From NCBI RefSeq assembly GCF_000246945.1, contig NZ_BAEX01000011.1:1-52595 (forward strand): a stretch of DNA of 52,595 nucleotides. Reading direction: 5' to 3'. The notes under the pieces were generated by a model. The model was not told where the DNA came from and did no database searches. It worked only from the letters and a program-made list of their open reading frames with translations. Positions within the stretch are counted from its first letter, which is position 1; every line of letters begins with the position of its first letter. The stretch comes from Myroides injenensis M09-0166 (GTDB taxonomy: Bacteria; Bacteroidota; Bacteroidia; Flavobacteriales; Flavobacteriaceae). Position numbers and translations under genes: made by a program. Positions 25,411 to 34,147 of the stretch are shown here, in pieces.

Positions 25411-26133
25411 ATGATACCAAAAATCATTCACTATTGTTGGTTTGGGGGAGCAGAGTTTCCAGATATAGTTAAAAATTGTATAGAATCGTGGAAAAAATAT
25501 TTACCAGAATACGAGATAAAGTTTTGGAATGAATCTACCTTTCCATTAGATAGATATCCTTTTGCAAAAGAGGCATTAGAAAATAAAAAATATGCTTTTG
25601 TATCAGATGTATGTCGTCTAGCTGTACTTCATGAATTTGGAGGTATTTATCTTGATACAGATGTAGAAGTTTTAGGAAGTTTAGATCCATTTTTACATCA
25701 TAATGCATTTTCTGGTTTTGAGGATAATAACTGTGTGCCAACTGGAATAATGGCAAGTGAAAAGGGAGGAAGTTGGGCAAAAGATATGCTAGCTTATTAT
25801 GAAGGAAAGCATTTTATTGACGAAAATGGTAAAATGGATATGACTACTAATGTTATCATTATCACGGAGATGATGAAAGATAAAAAATTGCAGTTTAATA
25901 ATACTTTTCAAGAAATAGAAAACTATATTACTTTTTACCCAAGTGAGTATTTCTGCCCTAAGTCACACGTTGATGGGAAAATTAGGATCACGAGTAATTC
26001 GATTACAATTCATCATTTTGCTGGTTCATGGTTGAGTACAGCTAAAAGAAGAGAGATAAAAATTAAACAATTTGTCCGTAATTTAATAGGGAATAAAACT
26101 TTCGAATTTATAAAAGGAGTATTAAAGAAGTAA
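25411..26133 (+). CDS. Glycosyltransferase with DXD motif (GT32-like)
   Basis: A cytosolic sugar transferase of the Gly_transf_sug / GT32 kind. IPKIIHYCWFGG directly after the Met, FVSDVCRLAVLHEFGGIYLDTDVEV with the metal-binding Asp-Thr-Asp, and HHFAGSW near the end are the family hallmarks. I start at ATG 25411 because family members begin at MIPKIIHYCW; an upstream ATG at 25384 adds nine lysine- and tyrosine-rich residues and overlaps wzx by 8 bases. Donor and acceptor sugars cannot be predicted. It sits between the flippase and a polymerase-like gene. Confidence 0.88.
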   Translation: MIPKIIHYCWFGGAEFPDIVKNCIESWKKYLPEYEIKFWNESTFPLDRYPFAKEALENKKYAFVSDVCRLAVLHEFGGIYLDTDVEVLGSLDPFLHHNAFSGFEDNNCVPTGIMASEKGGSWAKDMLAYYEGKHFIDENGKMDMTTNVIIITEMMKDKKLQFNNTFQEIENYITFYPSEYFCPKSHVDGKIRITSNSITIHHFAGSWLSTAKRREIKIKQFVRNLIGNKTFEFIKGVLKK

Positions 26134-26139
26134 TTACAT

Positions 26140-27543
26140 ATGATATTGTTTTTATTGAAAAATATTAAAGTATTAATAACGTTTCTTTTTTGCTTAGGAA
26201 TTTTTCTTTTGCCATTTAATAATATAGACGGTCTAGGTGTATTACGCGAGTATGCTCAGGAAGCAGCTATTTATCCATGGTTATTAGGTGGAGTATTATT
26301 GATCTTAGATAATATTATAAAAAAGGGAAATATTTATTTTCCACATAAAAGTCTGATTATCTATTTTTTATTCTTTTTTATTGCTTGGTGCCTTTTATTA
26401 TATTTGTTTAATTACTCATCAATACAAAATAATTTTTTTAAATCGCGTTCAGGTAATAATAGATTTGTATCCCAATTTATTTCGTTGCTAATTTCTTCCA
26501 TTTTTTTGATGTATTATTTTTGGAATGTGATTAGAAAATGGACGATACTAACTATTTTGACTGTTATTAGAAGTATACTTTTTTATACTTTTTTATTTGT
26601 TTTTGTTTTTGCAATGATAGAGGCAATTGTCAATAAATGGAATTTTGACTGGGCAAGAAACCTTATTCATTTTGCTAATTATTTACCAATTATAAACAAG
26701 CAATATTTTTATAATGATCGCCTTTCTTCTGTGTCATTTGAAGTACCTGCATTGGGTAACTTTTTAATAACTGTGGCAGCCTGGATGTTTAGTTATATCT
26801 TGACTAAGAAAAATAAATGGATTGGAATAATACCTACTATTATGGTAATATTTCTAGTTATCTTTTCTGGGGCAAGGGCAGCAACTTTGATTGTATTAAT
26901 ACAGTTTTTTGTTTTTCTTTTCTTTTTAGTGTCTGTAAAACAGTTTGGAAGATATATACAATTGGCAATGAAAAGTATACTAACAATTATTGTTTTTGTG
27001 TTACTGTGTAAGGGAGATGTTATTGTTGAAAAAGTATTAAGTAAATTAAATCTTTTTACAGTCGAAAATAATATATCTAATCAAACGAGATATGGTATGC
27101 AGTATGCCACTTTAAAAGTATTTGAAGAAAACCCTATTGTAGGTGTTGGCTTAGGACAGAATGGTTTTCATAAGAAGAATTATTATCCAGAATGGGCAAT
27201 TAAAAATAATTATGAATTTACTGATTGGTATATGAATGAGGAAGTTTATAATTTTCCGCCTGATTTTAATCTTTTTACTAGATTGTTAGCCGAAACTGGA
27301 GTTATTGGATTTATATTATTTATAATTTTTTTATTTAGCTGTTTTACTGCATCTTGGAATTGCATTCTATATAGACGAAAAGAAGAAAATGTTTTGAGTA
27401 CAATAGTATTTATATCCTTAGTAGGTTTCGTTATAAATTGGATGCAGATTGATTATTTTAGACAGTTTGGCTTTTGGTTTTGCTTAATTATTTTATTAAA
27501 AATAATTAAAGTAAAACACAATAATAAAATTGCATATTTTTGA
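26140..27543 (+). CDS. O-antigen polymerase/ligase-like membrane protein (candidate Wzy)
   Basis: A 467-residue protein with ten or more hydrophobic segments and one long periplasmic loop (about residues 310-380) that contains NQTRYGMQYATLKVFEENPIVGVGLGQNGF, a pattern common to the O-antigen ligase/polymerase (Wzy_C / WaaL) family. These proteins join lipid-linked repeats into chains or onto lipid A. Two such genes occur in this cluster; this larger one is the better Wzy candidate because it follows the flippase and a transferase. Which of the two polymerises cannot be decided from sequence. Confidence 0.8.
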   Translation: MILFLLKNIKVLITFLFCLGIFLLPFNNIDGLGVLREYAQEAAIYPWLLGGVLLILDNIIKKGNIYFPHKSLIIYFLFFFIAWCLLLYLFNYSSIQNNFFKSRSGNNRFVSQFISLLISSIFLMYYFWNVIRKWTILTILTVIRSILFYTFLFVFVFAMIEAIVNKWNFDWARNLIHFANYLPIINKQYFYNDRLSSVSFEVPALGNFLITVAAWMFSYILTKKNKWIGIIPTIMVIFLVIFSGARAATLIVLIQFFVFLFFLVSVKQFGRYIQLAMKSILTIIVFVLLCKGDVIVEKVLSKLNLFTVENNISNQTRYGMQYATLKVFEENPIVGVGLGQNGFHKKNYYPEWAIKNNYEFTDWYMNEEVYNFPPDFNLFTRLLAETGVIGFILFIIFLFSCFTASWNCILYRRKEENVLSTIVFISLVGFVINWMQIDYFRQFGFWFCLIILLKIIKVKHNNKIAYF

Positions 27544-27547
27544 AAAA

Positions 27548-28342
27548 ATGAAAGAAATAATAGTATTAATACCTCATTATAATAATCCAGAAGGATTAAA
27601 GAACTCTATTCGATCAATAGCTAAAGAATTTGCTTTAGTAGATGTATTAATAATTGATGATGGAAGTACAGTAGTATTTGACAATGAAGAAATTTATAAT
27701 GAATTTAGTTCCTTAAATGTTAAGATTATTAATAATGCCATCAATAGGGGAATTGAGTACGTTTTAAATGATGGACTTCAGTATGCAATTGAAAAAAAAT
27801 ATCCTTATATAGCACGTTTGGATTGTGGTGATTTGTGTTTAGAGAACCGTTTTGCTTTGCAATATAAGTTTTTGTTAGACAATGAAGAGATAGCTATAGT
27901 TGGTTCTCATGCAAGATGTGTAAATGAATATGGAGAATATCTTTATACGTTAAAGATGCCTGTCAAAGATGCTATTATTCGAAAAAGAATGTTTTTTAAT
28001 GCGATGTTAATTCACCCAACAATTTTTTTTAAAAGTGAAATTATACATAAGCTAGGAGGGTATCCAACAGAATATAAAAATGCAGAGGATTATGCTTTTT
28101 TCTTAAAGATACTACCTTATTACAAGTTTGGTAATATTGATAAAGAATTGGTTCAAATTGAATTAAATGAGACAGGGATATCAACAGTCGGCAGAAAAAC
28201 GCAGATAAAGAATAGGATTCGGTTGATTAAAGAAAACTTTTATTTAGGATATTATCCAGTTGTAGGTATTTTAAGAAGTTATTTGATTTTATGGATGCCA
28301 GCTGGAATAATAAAAAAGATAAAAGCATTCTTATTTAGATAG
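27548..28342 (+). CDS. Family 2 glycosyltransferase
   Basis: A GT-A fold transferase of 264 residues from ATG 27548. The start KEIIVLIPHYNNPEGLKNSI and DVLIIDDGSTVVFDNEE form the nucleotide-binding half, ARLDCGDLCLENRF carries the metal-site Asp region (DCGD in place of the common DADD), and NAEDYAFFLKI the catalytic ED block. An in-frame TTG at 27530 would overlap the preceding gene by 14 bases; the ATG four bases after that gene's stop is preferred. It should add one sugar of the repeat unit at the inner membrane. The donor is unknown. Confidence 0.9.
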   Translation: MKEIIVLIPHYNNPEGLKNSIRSIAKEFALVDVLIIDDGSTVVFDNEEIYNEFSSLNVKIINNAINRGIEYVLNDGLQYAIEKKYPYIARLDCGDLCLENRFALQYKFLLDNEEIAIVGSHARCVNEYGEYLYTLKMPVKDAIIRKRMFFNAMLIHPTIFFKSEIIHKLGGYPTEYKNAEDYAFFLKILPYYKFGNIDKELVQIELNETGISTVGRKTQIKNRIRLIKENFYLGYYPVVGILRSYLILWMPAGIIKKIKAFLFR

Positions 28343-28387
28343 CTAAAAAAGGTAAATTAAACTTGAATATTTTACTTAATAACTAAT

Positions 28388-29611
28388 ATGAAATCAAATA
28401 TTATAAATAAATTATTACCAATATTCGCAATATTCTATATTTTCTTTGTCACGTTTGGATTAAGCATTGTTAATATTGCTTTAGCGATTATATTAGGTCT
28501 TTGTCTAATTGATTTTAAAGTTTCAAAGGATGTTTTAATTGATGACTTAAAGCGCAATAAGTTAGTGTACCTTCTTATCTTCTTTTCTGCTGTTTATCAG
28601 ATTTTAATTGCTGCTTTAACCAATGATTTAGGGGATCGAAGAATAGGGTATTTGGTTTTGCAAGTTTTATCAATAGTTGTTCTTTTTAGAATTGCTAATT
28701 TAAAGTTTTTGCTTAATACTTATCTATTAGCACTCACTTGTTTAGTAGTCTTGGGATGTTTTAATATGTACCAGTATTATATTTCTACAGATGTCTTTAA
28801 TATGAATGGGGGTGGTCATATTAATAAAATACTTGTTGTAGCAAGACCTTATTTAGGATTTATCTTGAATATAGGGATTTTGTGCAGTTTGTTTTTATTT
28901 AAACATACTTCAGCAAAATTTAGATATATATATGCTGTATTACCGATTTTATATATTATTTATATGATTATAATATCTATAAGAATTCAATTATTATCTC
29001 TATTTTTTATTGCAATTATCTATTTCCTTTTTTACTACCGACTCACAATATTAAAAAAGATTGCAGCAATAGGTTTAATTTTAATGGGGTTCATCGGTTT
29101 GATGACGCTAAGTTCAAATTTACAAGAGAGATTTGCTATCGCTTCACTAAAAGAAAAGAATGTCATTGAGGCTCTTTCGCATAAAGAACCGAGAGTTACT
29201 ATTTGGGGTTGCACATTTAATATTATAAATCAATATGATTTCAATCCTGTTTTTGGTATTGGTAATATGCAGAAGTTAGAAAATAAGCTTGTAGATTGTT
29301 ATGATTTAAAAACAATAAATAATCCAATGAGAGATTATTTCCTTCATGATCGATTTAATACTCATAATCAATTTTTAGAGTATTATGTACTTAGTGGGGT
29401 ATTAGGATTATTATTATTAGTAGGCATTTTTAGTTCTTTATTTTATAAAGTACGTAGATATTTTATCCCCGTTGGGATGCTTTTAGTAACATTTAATTTC
29501 TTTTTAGTTGAGAATTTATTTGATAGACAAATAGGAACGTACTATTTTACCTTTACATTATTATTAATCCTAAGAATATATTATTATCAAAATACTCTCA
29601 AATTAAAATAG
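28388..29611 (+). CDS. O-antigen ligase family membrane protein
   Basis: A 407-residue protein with about ten hydrophobic segments. The long loop about 250-335 includes KEPRVTIWGCTFNII and PVFGIGNMQ, then HDRFNTHNQFLEYYVLSGVLG, the HNxxL-type motif of the O-antigen ligase family (WaaL/Wzy_C). It is the second such protein of the cluster and may be either the ligase or the polymerase. It ends 2 bases before the stop codon of an oppositely oriented gene, without a visible terminator between them. Confidence 0.8.
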   Translation: MKSNIINKLLPIFAIFYIFFVTFGLSIVNIALAIILGLCLIDFKVSKDVLIDDLKRNKLVYLLIFFSAVYQILIAALTNDLGDRRIGYLVLQVLSIVVLFRIANLKFLLNTYLLALTCLVVLGCFNMYQYYISTDVFNMNGGGHINKILVVARPYLGFILNIGILCSLFLFKHTSAKFRYIYAVLPILYIIYMIIISIRIQLLSLFFIAIIYFLFYYRLTILKKIAAIGLILMGFIGLMTLSSNLQERFAIASLKEKNVIEALSHKEPRVTIWGCTFNIINQYDFNPVFGIGNMQKLENKLVDCYDLKTINNPMRDYFLHDRFNTHNQFLEYYVLSGVLGLLLLVGIFSSLFYKVRRYFIPVGMLLVTFNFFLVENLFDRQIGTYYFTFTLLLILRIYYYQNTLKLK

Positions 29612-29613
29612 AA

Positions 29614-30603
29614 TTAAAAGTCCTCCGGGCTATTAGTCTTCCAATGATCAAGAGATTCAGGTAAGCTATATTTAAAAATGAAACCATTGTCAATTAAATA
29701 TTGTGGTTTAATATTTGTAGGAAAAGATGCTTTTTTGACTCTTACAGGATGAATATCACTTTTTTTGCCAATAATTTTGAAAATCAATTGCAATATTGCA
29801 GCTAAAAAAACTAAGATTGAAATAGGTATACTAAAAATAGGTTTTTTGTAGTTAAATTTCTTTTTTATCGTTTTAGTCATTGATTTTAAGTTTTCAACAG
29901 GATTTTCTGCGTAATTGTATAGTATGAATCTTTTTTTCTGATCAATAACAAATGAAGCACTTTCTGCAAGTCCATAAATATACCCGTATGATTTAATAAT
30001 TTCCCCTCCATTCGGAAGCATAAATACTCCTTTTTTTATTGCTTTTATAGTTCTAAGAATGTTTCCTGGATCTTTAGGACCATAAATGACACTTGGTCTA
30101 ACTACAATAAGTTTTTTGTTTGGTGAATTAGCCAACCAAGTTTGATGTAATTGTTCTGCTAATGATTTTGAAATTCCATATGGAGTTTCCGGATATATAG
30201 GCGATTGTTCTGTACACTGTTCATAAGTACGTCCATAAGGGGCAATACTACTTGTGAAGTAAATATTCTCTATTTTAATAAAATCTGCATATTCATTTAT
30301 ATTTTTTGCACCCTCAATATTGGTGTTAAAATATTCGTGTTGTTCATGTCCTGGCTCTCTATGAATCGCAGCTAAATTAAAGATCCATGAACTTTTTTTT
30401 GAGAAATCTTCTTTGATTTCTAATTTAATTTTTTCTCTTACATCTCCTTTTAAATAAATAATTTTGTTAGATTTATTTTTAAGATATTGAGGCTTTTGAA
30501 TATCATAAATGTAAATGCGATCAAATCTATTTTCTGATAAGAAGTGATCAATAAGATGTGAGCCTATATAGCCTGCCCCTCCGAAGAAAATTGCAATTGT
30601 CAT
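29614..30603 (-). CDS. NAD-dependent epimerase/dehydratase (SDR), reversed in the cluster
   Basis: A 329-residue extended short-chain dehydrogenase. The dinucleotide loop is FFGGAGYIGSHLIDHFL at 7-23, the catalytic triad region has TSSIAPYGRTYE and YGISKSLAE with the active Tyr and Lys. A hydrophobic stretch about residues 260-282 (IFSIPISILVFLAAILQLIFK) suggests membrane association, uncommon for this family. It is the only minus-strand gene between 16486 and 34049, convergent with the ligase-like gene and divergent from a GT4 gene, so it probably has its own promoter and was gained or inverted separately. The sugar substrate is unknown. Confidence 0.85.
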   Translation of the reverse strand: MTIAIFFGGAGYIGSHLIDHFLSENRFDRIYIYDIQKPQYLKNKSNKIIYLKGDVREKIKLEIKEDFSKKSSWIFNLAAIHREPGHEQHEYFNTNIEGAKNINEYADFIKIENIYFTSSIAPYGRTYEQCTEQSPIYPETPYGISKSLAEQLHQTWLANSPNKKLIVVRPSVIYGPKDPGNILRTIKAIKKGVFMLPNGGEIIKSYGYIYGLAESASFVIDQKKRFILYNYAENPVENLKSMTKTIKKKFNYKKPIFSIPISILVFLAAILQLIFKIIGKKSDIHPVRVKKASFPTNIKPQYLIDNGFIFKYSLPESLDHWKTNSPEDF

Positions 30604-30629
30604 ATGGAAAAAATTATATGTAAAAATAG

Positions 30630-30637
30630 TATATTTG
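30630..30637 (+). promoter_or_regulatory. -7 promoter element within the polysaccharide cluster
   Basis: TATATTTG, an exact TAnnTTTG match, ending only 4 bases before the GT4 ATG at 30642. If used, transcription would begin about at the start codon. It could explain how genes after the reversed epimerase are expressed. No -33 TTG at normal spacing. Confidence 0.4.
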
Positions 30638-30641
30638 ATGT

Positions 30642-31712
30642 ATGGAAAAAATTAAACTTTTACACATTTCAGAAACTTTTGCAAGTGGAGTTTATACTTA
30701 TATTAAAAATATATGTAAATATTTAGAAAATGATAACTCTTTTCAAATATATGTTTTATATAGTGTTGTAAGGCAAGAAAATGAAAATGAGGAAGTTATA
30801 AATAGAGATTTTTCAAAAAATGTTGTTTTTATCCCCATTAGTTTAAGTCGCGAAATTTCAATAAAGTCTGATTTAAAAGGTTTAAAAAATATTCGAAATA
30901 TTATTAATGAAATCAAACCTAATATAGTACATCTACATTCCTCGAAAGCAGGTATTCTGGGTAGATTAGCTTGTGTGGGATTAAATAATACAAAGGTGCT
31001 ATACACACCTCATGGATATTCTTTTATAAGAGAAGATATTTCAAAATTTAAAAGGTATTTTTTTTTAAACATTGAAAAATATATTACTAAACTTTTTAAA
31101 GGAGATATAATAGCATGTGGAGATTCAGAATATGAAATTGCCAAAAAGTTCACTAATAATGTTTTTTTGGTTAGAAATGGAATTAAATTAGATAAGTTAA
31201 ATTTGCCAATTTCTAATAATTCTAAAGATCCTATTATAATTGGTACATCTGGACGAATTCATATGCAGAAAAATCCACAACTATTTAATAAAATCGCTAA
31301 ATTATTGCCTAATTTTAAATTTATTTGGATTGGTGATGGCGAATATATAAAAGTTTTAAATAGTAGCAATATTACAGTTACTGGATGGAAAACGAATGAG
31401 GAGGTAATGGAGTTAATCACAAAAATAGATGTTTTTATATCTACTTCTTTATGGGAAGGATTGCCATTCAATATTATAGAAGCAATGGCATTAGGTAAGC
31501 CAATAGTAAGTAAAAACATTGAAGGTAATAAAATTACGGTTGAGCAAGGAATAAATGGTTTTTTATGTAATGAGCCAATTGAGTTTGTCGATGCTATTAA
31601 AAAATGTGTTAGTAATTTAAAAACTTTTGAAAAAGCTTCAAGGGAAAGAGCAGAAAGTTTATTTGATTTGGAAAAAAACTTAATGGATTTAAAAAGAATT
31701 TACTTAAAATAA
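30642..31712 (+). CDS. Family 4 glycosyltransferase
   Basis: A 356-residue GT-B fold transferase. N-terminal SETFASGVYTYIKNI is the glycine-rich acceptor-side loop, NIVHLHSSKAGILGRLA and YTPHGYSF are family landmarks, and the C-terminal donor domain has IGTSGRIHMQKNP, SLWEGLPFNIIEAMALGKPIVS with the conserved Glu motif (EGLPFNIIEAM). It is retaining and uses a nucleotide sugar. It is divergent from the reversed epimerase and followed after 4 bases by the UDP-glucuronate decarboxylase gene. Confidence 0.92.
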   Translation: MEKIKLLHISETFASGVYTYIKNICKYLENDNSFQIYVLYSVVRQENENEEVINRDFSKNVVFIPISLSREISIKSDLKGLKNIRNIINEIKPNIVHLHSSKAGILGRLACVGLNNTKVLYTPHGYSFIREDISKFKRYFFLNIEKYITKLFKGDIIACGDSEYEIAKKFTNNVFLVRNGIKLDKLNLPISNNSKDPIIIGTSGRIHMQKNPQLFNKIAKLLPNFKFIWIGDGEYIKVLNSSNITVTGWKTNEEVMELITKIDVFISTSLWEGLPFNIIEAMALGKPIVSKNIEGNKITVEQGINGFLCNEPIEFVDAIKKCVSNLKTFEKASRERAESLFDLEKNLMDLKRIYLK

Positions 31713-31716
31713 ATAA

Positions 31717-32700
31717 ATGAAACGTATATTAATTACAGGAGCAGCGGGTTTTTTGGGTTCTCACTTATGTGACCGCTTTATCGCAGAGGGATATCATGTT
31801 ATAGGAATGGATAATTTAATTACGGGAGATTTAAAAAATATAGAACATTTATTTCATTTAGAGCGATTTGAGTTTTGTCATCATGATGTGACTAAGTTTG
31901 TTCATGTGCCAGGAGAACTTGATTATATCCTTCATTTTGCTTCCCCTGCCAGTCCTATAGATTACTTAAAAATTCCTATACAGACTTTAAAGGTAGGTTC
32001 TTTAGGAACACATAATTTACTTGGTTTAGCAAGAGTTAAAGGTGCTCGTATATTAATAGCTTCGACTTCAGAGGTTTATGGAGATCCCTTAGTACATCCT
32101 CAAACAGAGGAATATTATGGCAATGTAAATACAATTGGACCAAGAGGAGTATATGATGAAGCAAAGCGCTTCCAAGAGTCTATTACAATGGCTTATCATA
32201 CTTTTCATGGGTTAGAAACAAGGATAGTGAGAATATTTAATACTTATGGACCTCGCATGAGATTAAATGATGGACGAGTTATCCCTGCTTTTATTGGTCA
32301 AGTATTAAGAGGTGAAGATCTAACTGTCTTTGGTGATGGAAGTCAAACAAGATCTTTCTGTTATGTAGATGATCAAGTGGAAGGTATTTATCGATTGTTA
32401 CTATCTGATTATGCATTGCCTATTAATATTGGTAATCCTGATGAAATCTCAATATTAGATTTTGCTAAAGAGATACTAAAGTTGACAAATAGTAATTATA
32501 AAATAATTTATAAGGATTTACCTATTAATGATCCTTTACAACGTTGTCCTGATATTACTAAGGCAAAAAATATACTTAATTGGGAACCAAAAATAAGTAG
32601 AAGTGAAGGGATGAAAAACACGTATGATTATTTTAAAACGTTTTCTAATACACAGTTGCTAAAAGAAGAGCATAAAGATTTTTCTAAATTTATTTATTAG
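31717..32700 (+). CDS. UDP-glucuronate decarboxylase (UDP-xylose synthase-like)
   Basis: A 327-residue extended SDR enzyme. [15 protein letters not shown] binds [22 protein letters not shown] is nearly diagnostic for the UXS group, [14 protein letters not shown], then [14 protein letters not shown] with catalytic Tyr and Lys, and [22 protein letters not shown] converts UDP-glucuronate to UDP-xylose, so the polysaccharide may contain a pentose. The UDP-glucose dehydrogenase that makes the substrate is not in the window. Its stop codon overlaps the start of the sugar transferase by one base. Confidence 0.9.
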   Translation: MKRILITGAAGFLGSHLCDRFIAEGYHVIGMDNLITGDLKNIEHLFHLERFEFCHHDVTKFVHVPGELDYILHFASPASPIDYLKIPIQTLKVGSLGTHNLLGLARVKGARILIASTSEVYGDPLVHPQTEEYYGNVNTIGPRGVYDEAKRFQESITMAYHTFHGLETRIVRIFNTYGPRMRLNDGRVIPAFIGQVLRGEDLTVFGDGSQTRSFCYVDDQVEGIYRLLLSDYALPINIGNPDEISILDFAKEILKLTNSNYKIIYKDLPINDPLQRCPDITKAKNILNWEPKISRSEGMKNTYDYFKTFSNTQLLKEEHKDFSKFIY

Positions 32701-34049
32701 TGGGAAAGAATTCTGGTAGATACTCTTACTTAGTAAGACCTCTAAGTATTTTAATTGACTTAGTAATTATTAATTTAATTGCAAAAGTTACTTTTACGCA
32801 TGTTGACCAACAGTTCTATTTTCATTTGTTCTTGACATTTGGATGGATTGTATCTGCTTGGATTAGCGGTTTCTATGATGTGTATCGACACACTAGAGTT
32901 GTGAAGATTTTTGAAAAGATAGCTAAACACTTTTCATTACAATTTGTTATTGTTGCCTCATACAATGGTTTTTTTGATCGTTTTACTGACGCAAAGGAAT
33001 TGATTCTTTATGGTATTTATACCGTTATAGCAATTGCTATAATAAAGTTTAGCATTTTCTTTTCATTTAAGTTTTTTAGACGTGTATTGCGTGGAAATTC
33101 AAGAAACACAATTTTAATAGGTGGGAGTAAAGAAATACGTAAGCTTCAAAAGGTTTTTGAGAAACGTAGTGATTTAGGATATCGCGTATTGGACGTTTTT
33201 GATGCTACTCTCTCTTCTAATACGATGCAAGAAATTAAAGAGTTTCTTTTAAAACACAAAATAGACGAGATTTATATTGAGTTTTCAATTGTGAATAATG
33301 AAGATTATCACGAGTTATTAGAGTTTGCAGATAACAATTTGATTGTATTAAAGTATGTACCTTCTCAAAAACAAATATTAACTCACAATTTAAAAGTTGA
33401 GTATTATGATATAATACCTATTTTACCTAGAAGAGTTATACCTTTAGATAAACCCTATAATAAATTAGTAAAAAGGTTATTTGATATAATTTTTTCGTCA
33501 ATCGTAATTATTACTATACTTTCTTGGCTTATTCCATTAATTGCATATTTAATAAAGAGAGAATCAGAAGGGCCTATTTTTTTTAAGCAGAAAAGAACGG
33601 GTATTAATGATGAAGAATTTTATTGTTATAAGTTTAGGTCAATGACGTTAAACAATGATTGTGATGAGAAACAAGCAACAAAGAATGATGCGAGAGTTAC
33701 TAAAATCGGAGCGTTTATTAGAAAGACCAGTATAGACGAGTTTCCTCAGTTTTTAAATGTTTTTAAGGGAGATATGTCGATTGTAGGACCAAGACCACAT
33801 ATGGTAGTTCATACAAAAATGTATGCAAAAAGAGTCAATCGTTTTATGTTGCGTCATCTGGTTAAACCTGGTATTACAGGTATGGCTCAAACGCACGGTT
33901 ATAGAGGCGAAATAGAATCAGATAGAGATATTATTAATAGATTTAAGTATGATTTGTTTTACCTTGAAAATTGGTCAGTATTTTTAGATTTAAAGATCAT
34001 TTATTTGACTGTTTACAATGTCATAAAAGGAGAGAAAAAAGCATATTAA
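32700..34049 (+). CDS. Initiating sugar transferase (polyprenyl glycosylphosphotransferase)
   Basis: A 449-residue membrane enzyme that transfers a sugar-1-phosphate to undecaprenyl phosphate and so starts each repeat unit. It has four N-terminal membrane segments, a CoA-binding-like middle domain (about 130-225), and a C-terminal phosphoglycosyltransferase domain from about 254: KRLFDIIFSS, GPIFFKQKRTG, YKFRSM, RKTSIDEFPQFLNVFKGDMS, VGPRPH and KPGITGMAQ. The layout is that of WbaP/WcaJ. The start is a GTG (32700) overlapping the preceding stop. It is the last gene of the cluster; a hairpin follows directly. Confidence 0.93.
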   Translation: MGKNSGRYSYLVRPLSILIDLVIINLIAKVTFTHVDQQFYFHLFLTFGWIVSAWISGFYDVYRHTRVVKIFEKIAKHFSLQFVIVASYNGFFDRFTDAKELILYGIYTVIAIAIIKFSIFFSFKFFRRVLRGNSRNTILIGGSKEIRKLQKVFEKRSDLGYRVLDVFDATLSSNTMQEIKEFLLKHKIDEIYIEFSIVNNEDYHELLEFADNNLIVLKYVPSQKQILTHNLKVEYYDIIPILPRRVIPLDKPYNKLVKRLFDIIFSSIVIITILSWLIPLIAYLIKRESEGPIFFKQKRTGINDEEFYCYKFRSMTLNNDCDEKQATKNDARVTKIGAFIRKTSIDEFPQFLNVFKGDMSIVGPRPHMVVHTKMYAKRVNRFMLRHLVKPGITGMAQTHGYRGEIESDRDIINRFKYDLFYLENWSVFLDLKIIYLTVYNVIKGEKKAY

Positions 34050-34079
34050 AAGCCATTAATTTTATTAATGGCTTTTTTA
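34049..34079 (+). terminator. Rho-independent terminator ending the polysaccharide cluster
   Basis: A perfect 12-bp stem (34049-34060 with 34064-34075), loop TTT, T run to 34079. It begins on the last base of the sugar-transferase stop codon and isolates the cluster from purD. Confidence 0.88.
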
Positions 34080-34113
34080 TGTCTTCCACCTTTCTATAAT
34101 TATTAAAATAGGT

Positions 34114-34121
34114 TATTTTTG
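34114..34121 (+). promoter_or_regulatory. -7 promoter element of purD
   Basis: TATTTTTG, an exact TAnnTTTG match, 26 bases before the purD start; no clear -33 partner. Confidence 0.5.
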
Positions 34122-34147
34122 ATGCTTAATAACAAACAACACAATTA

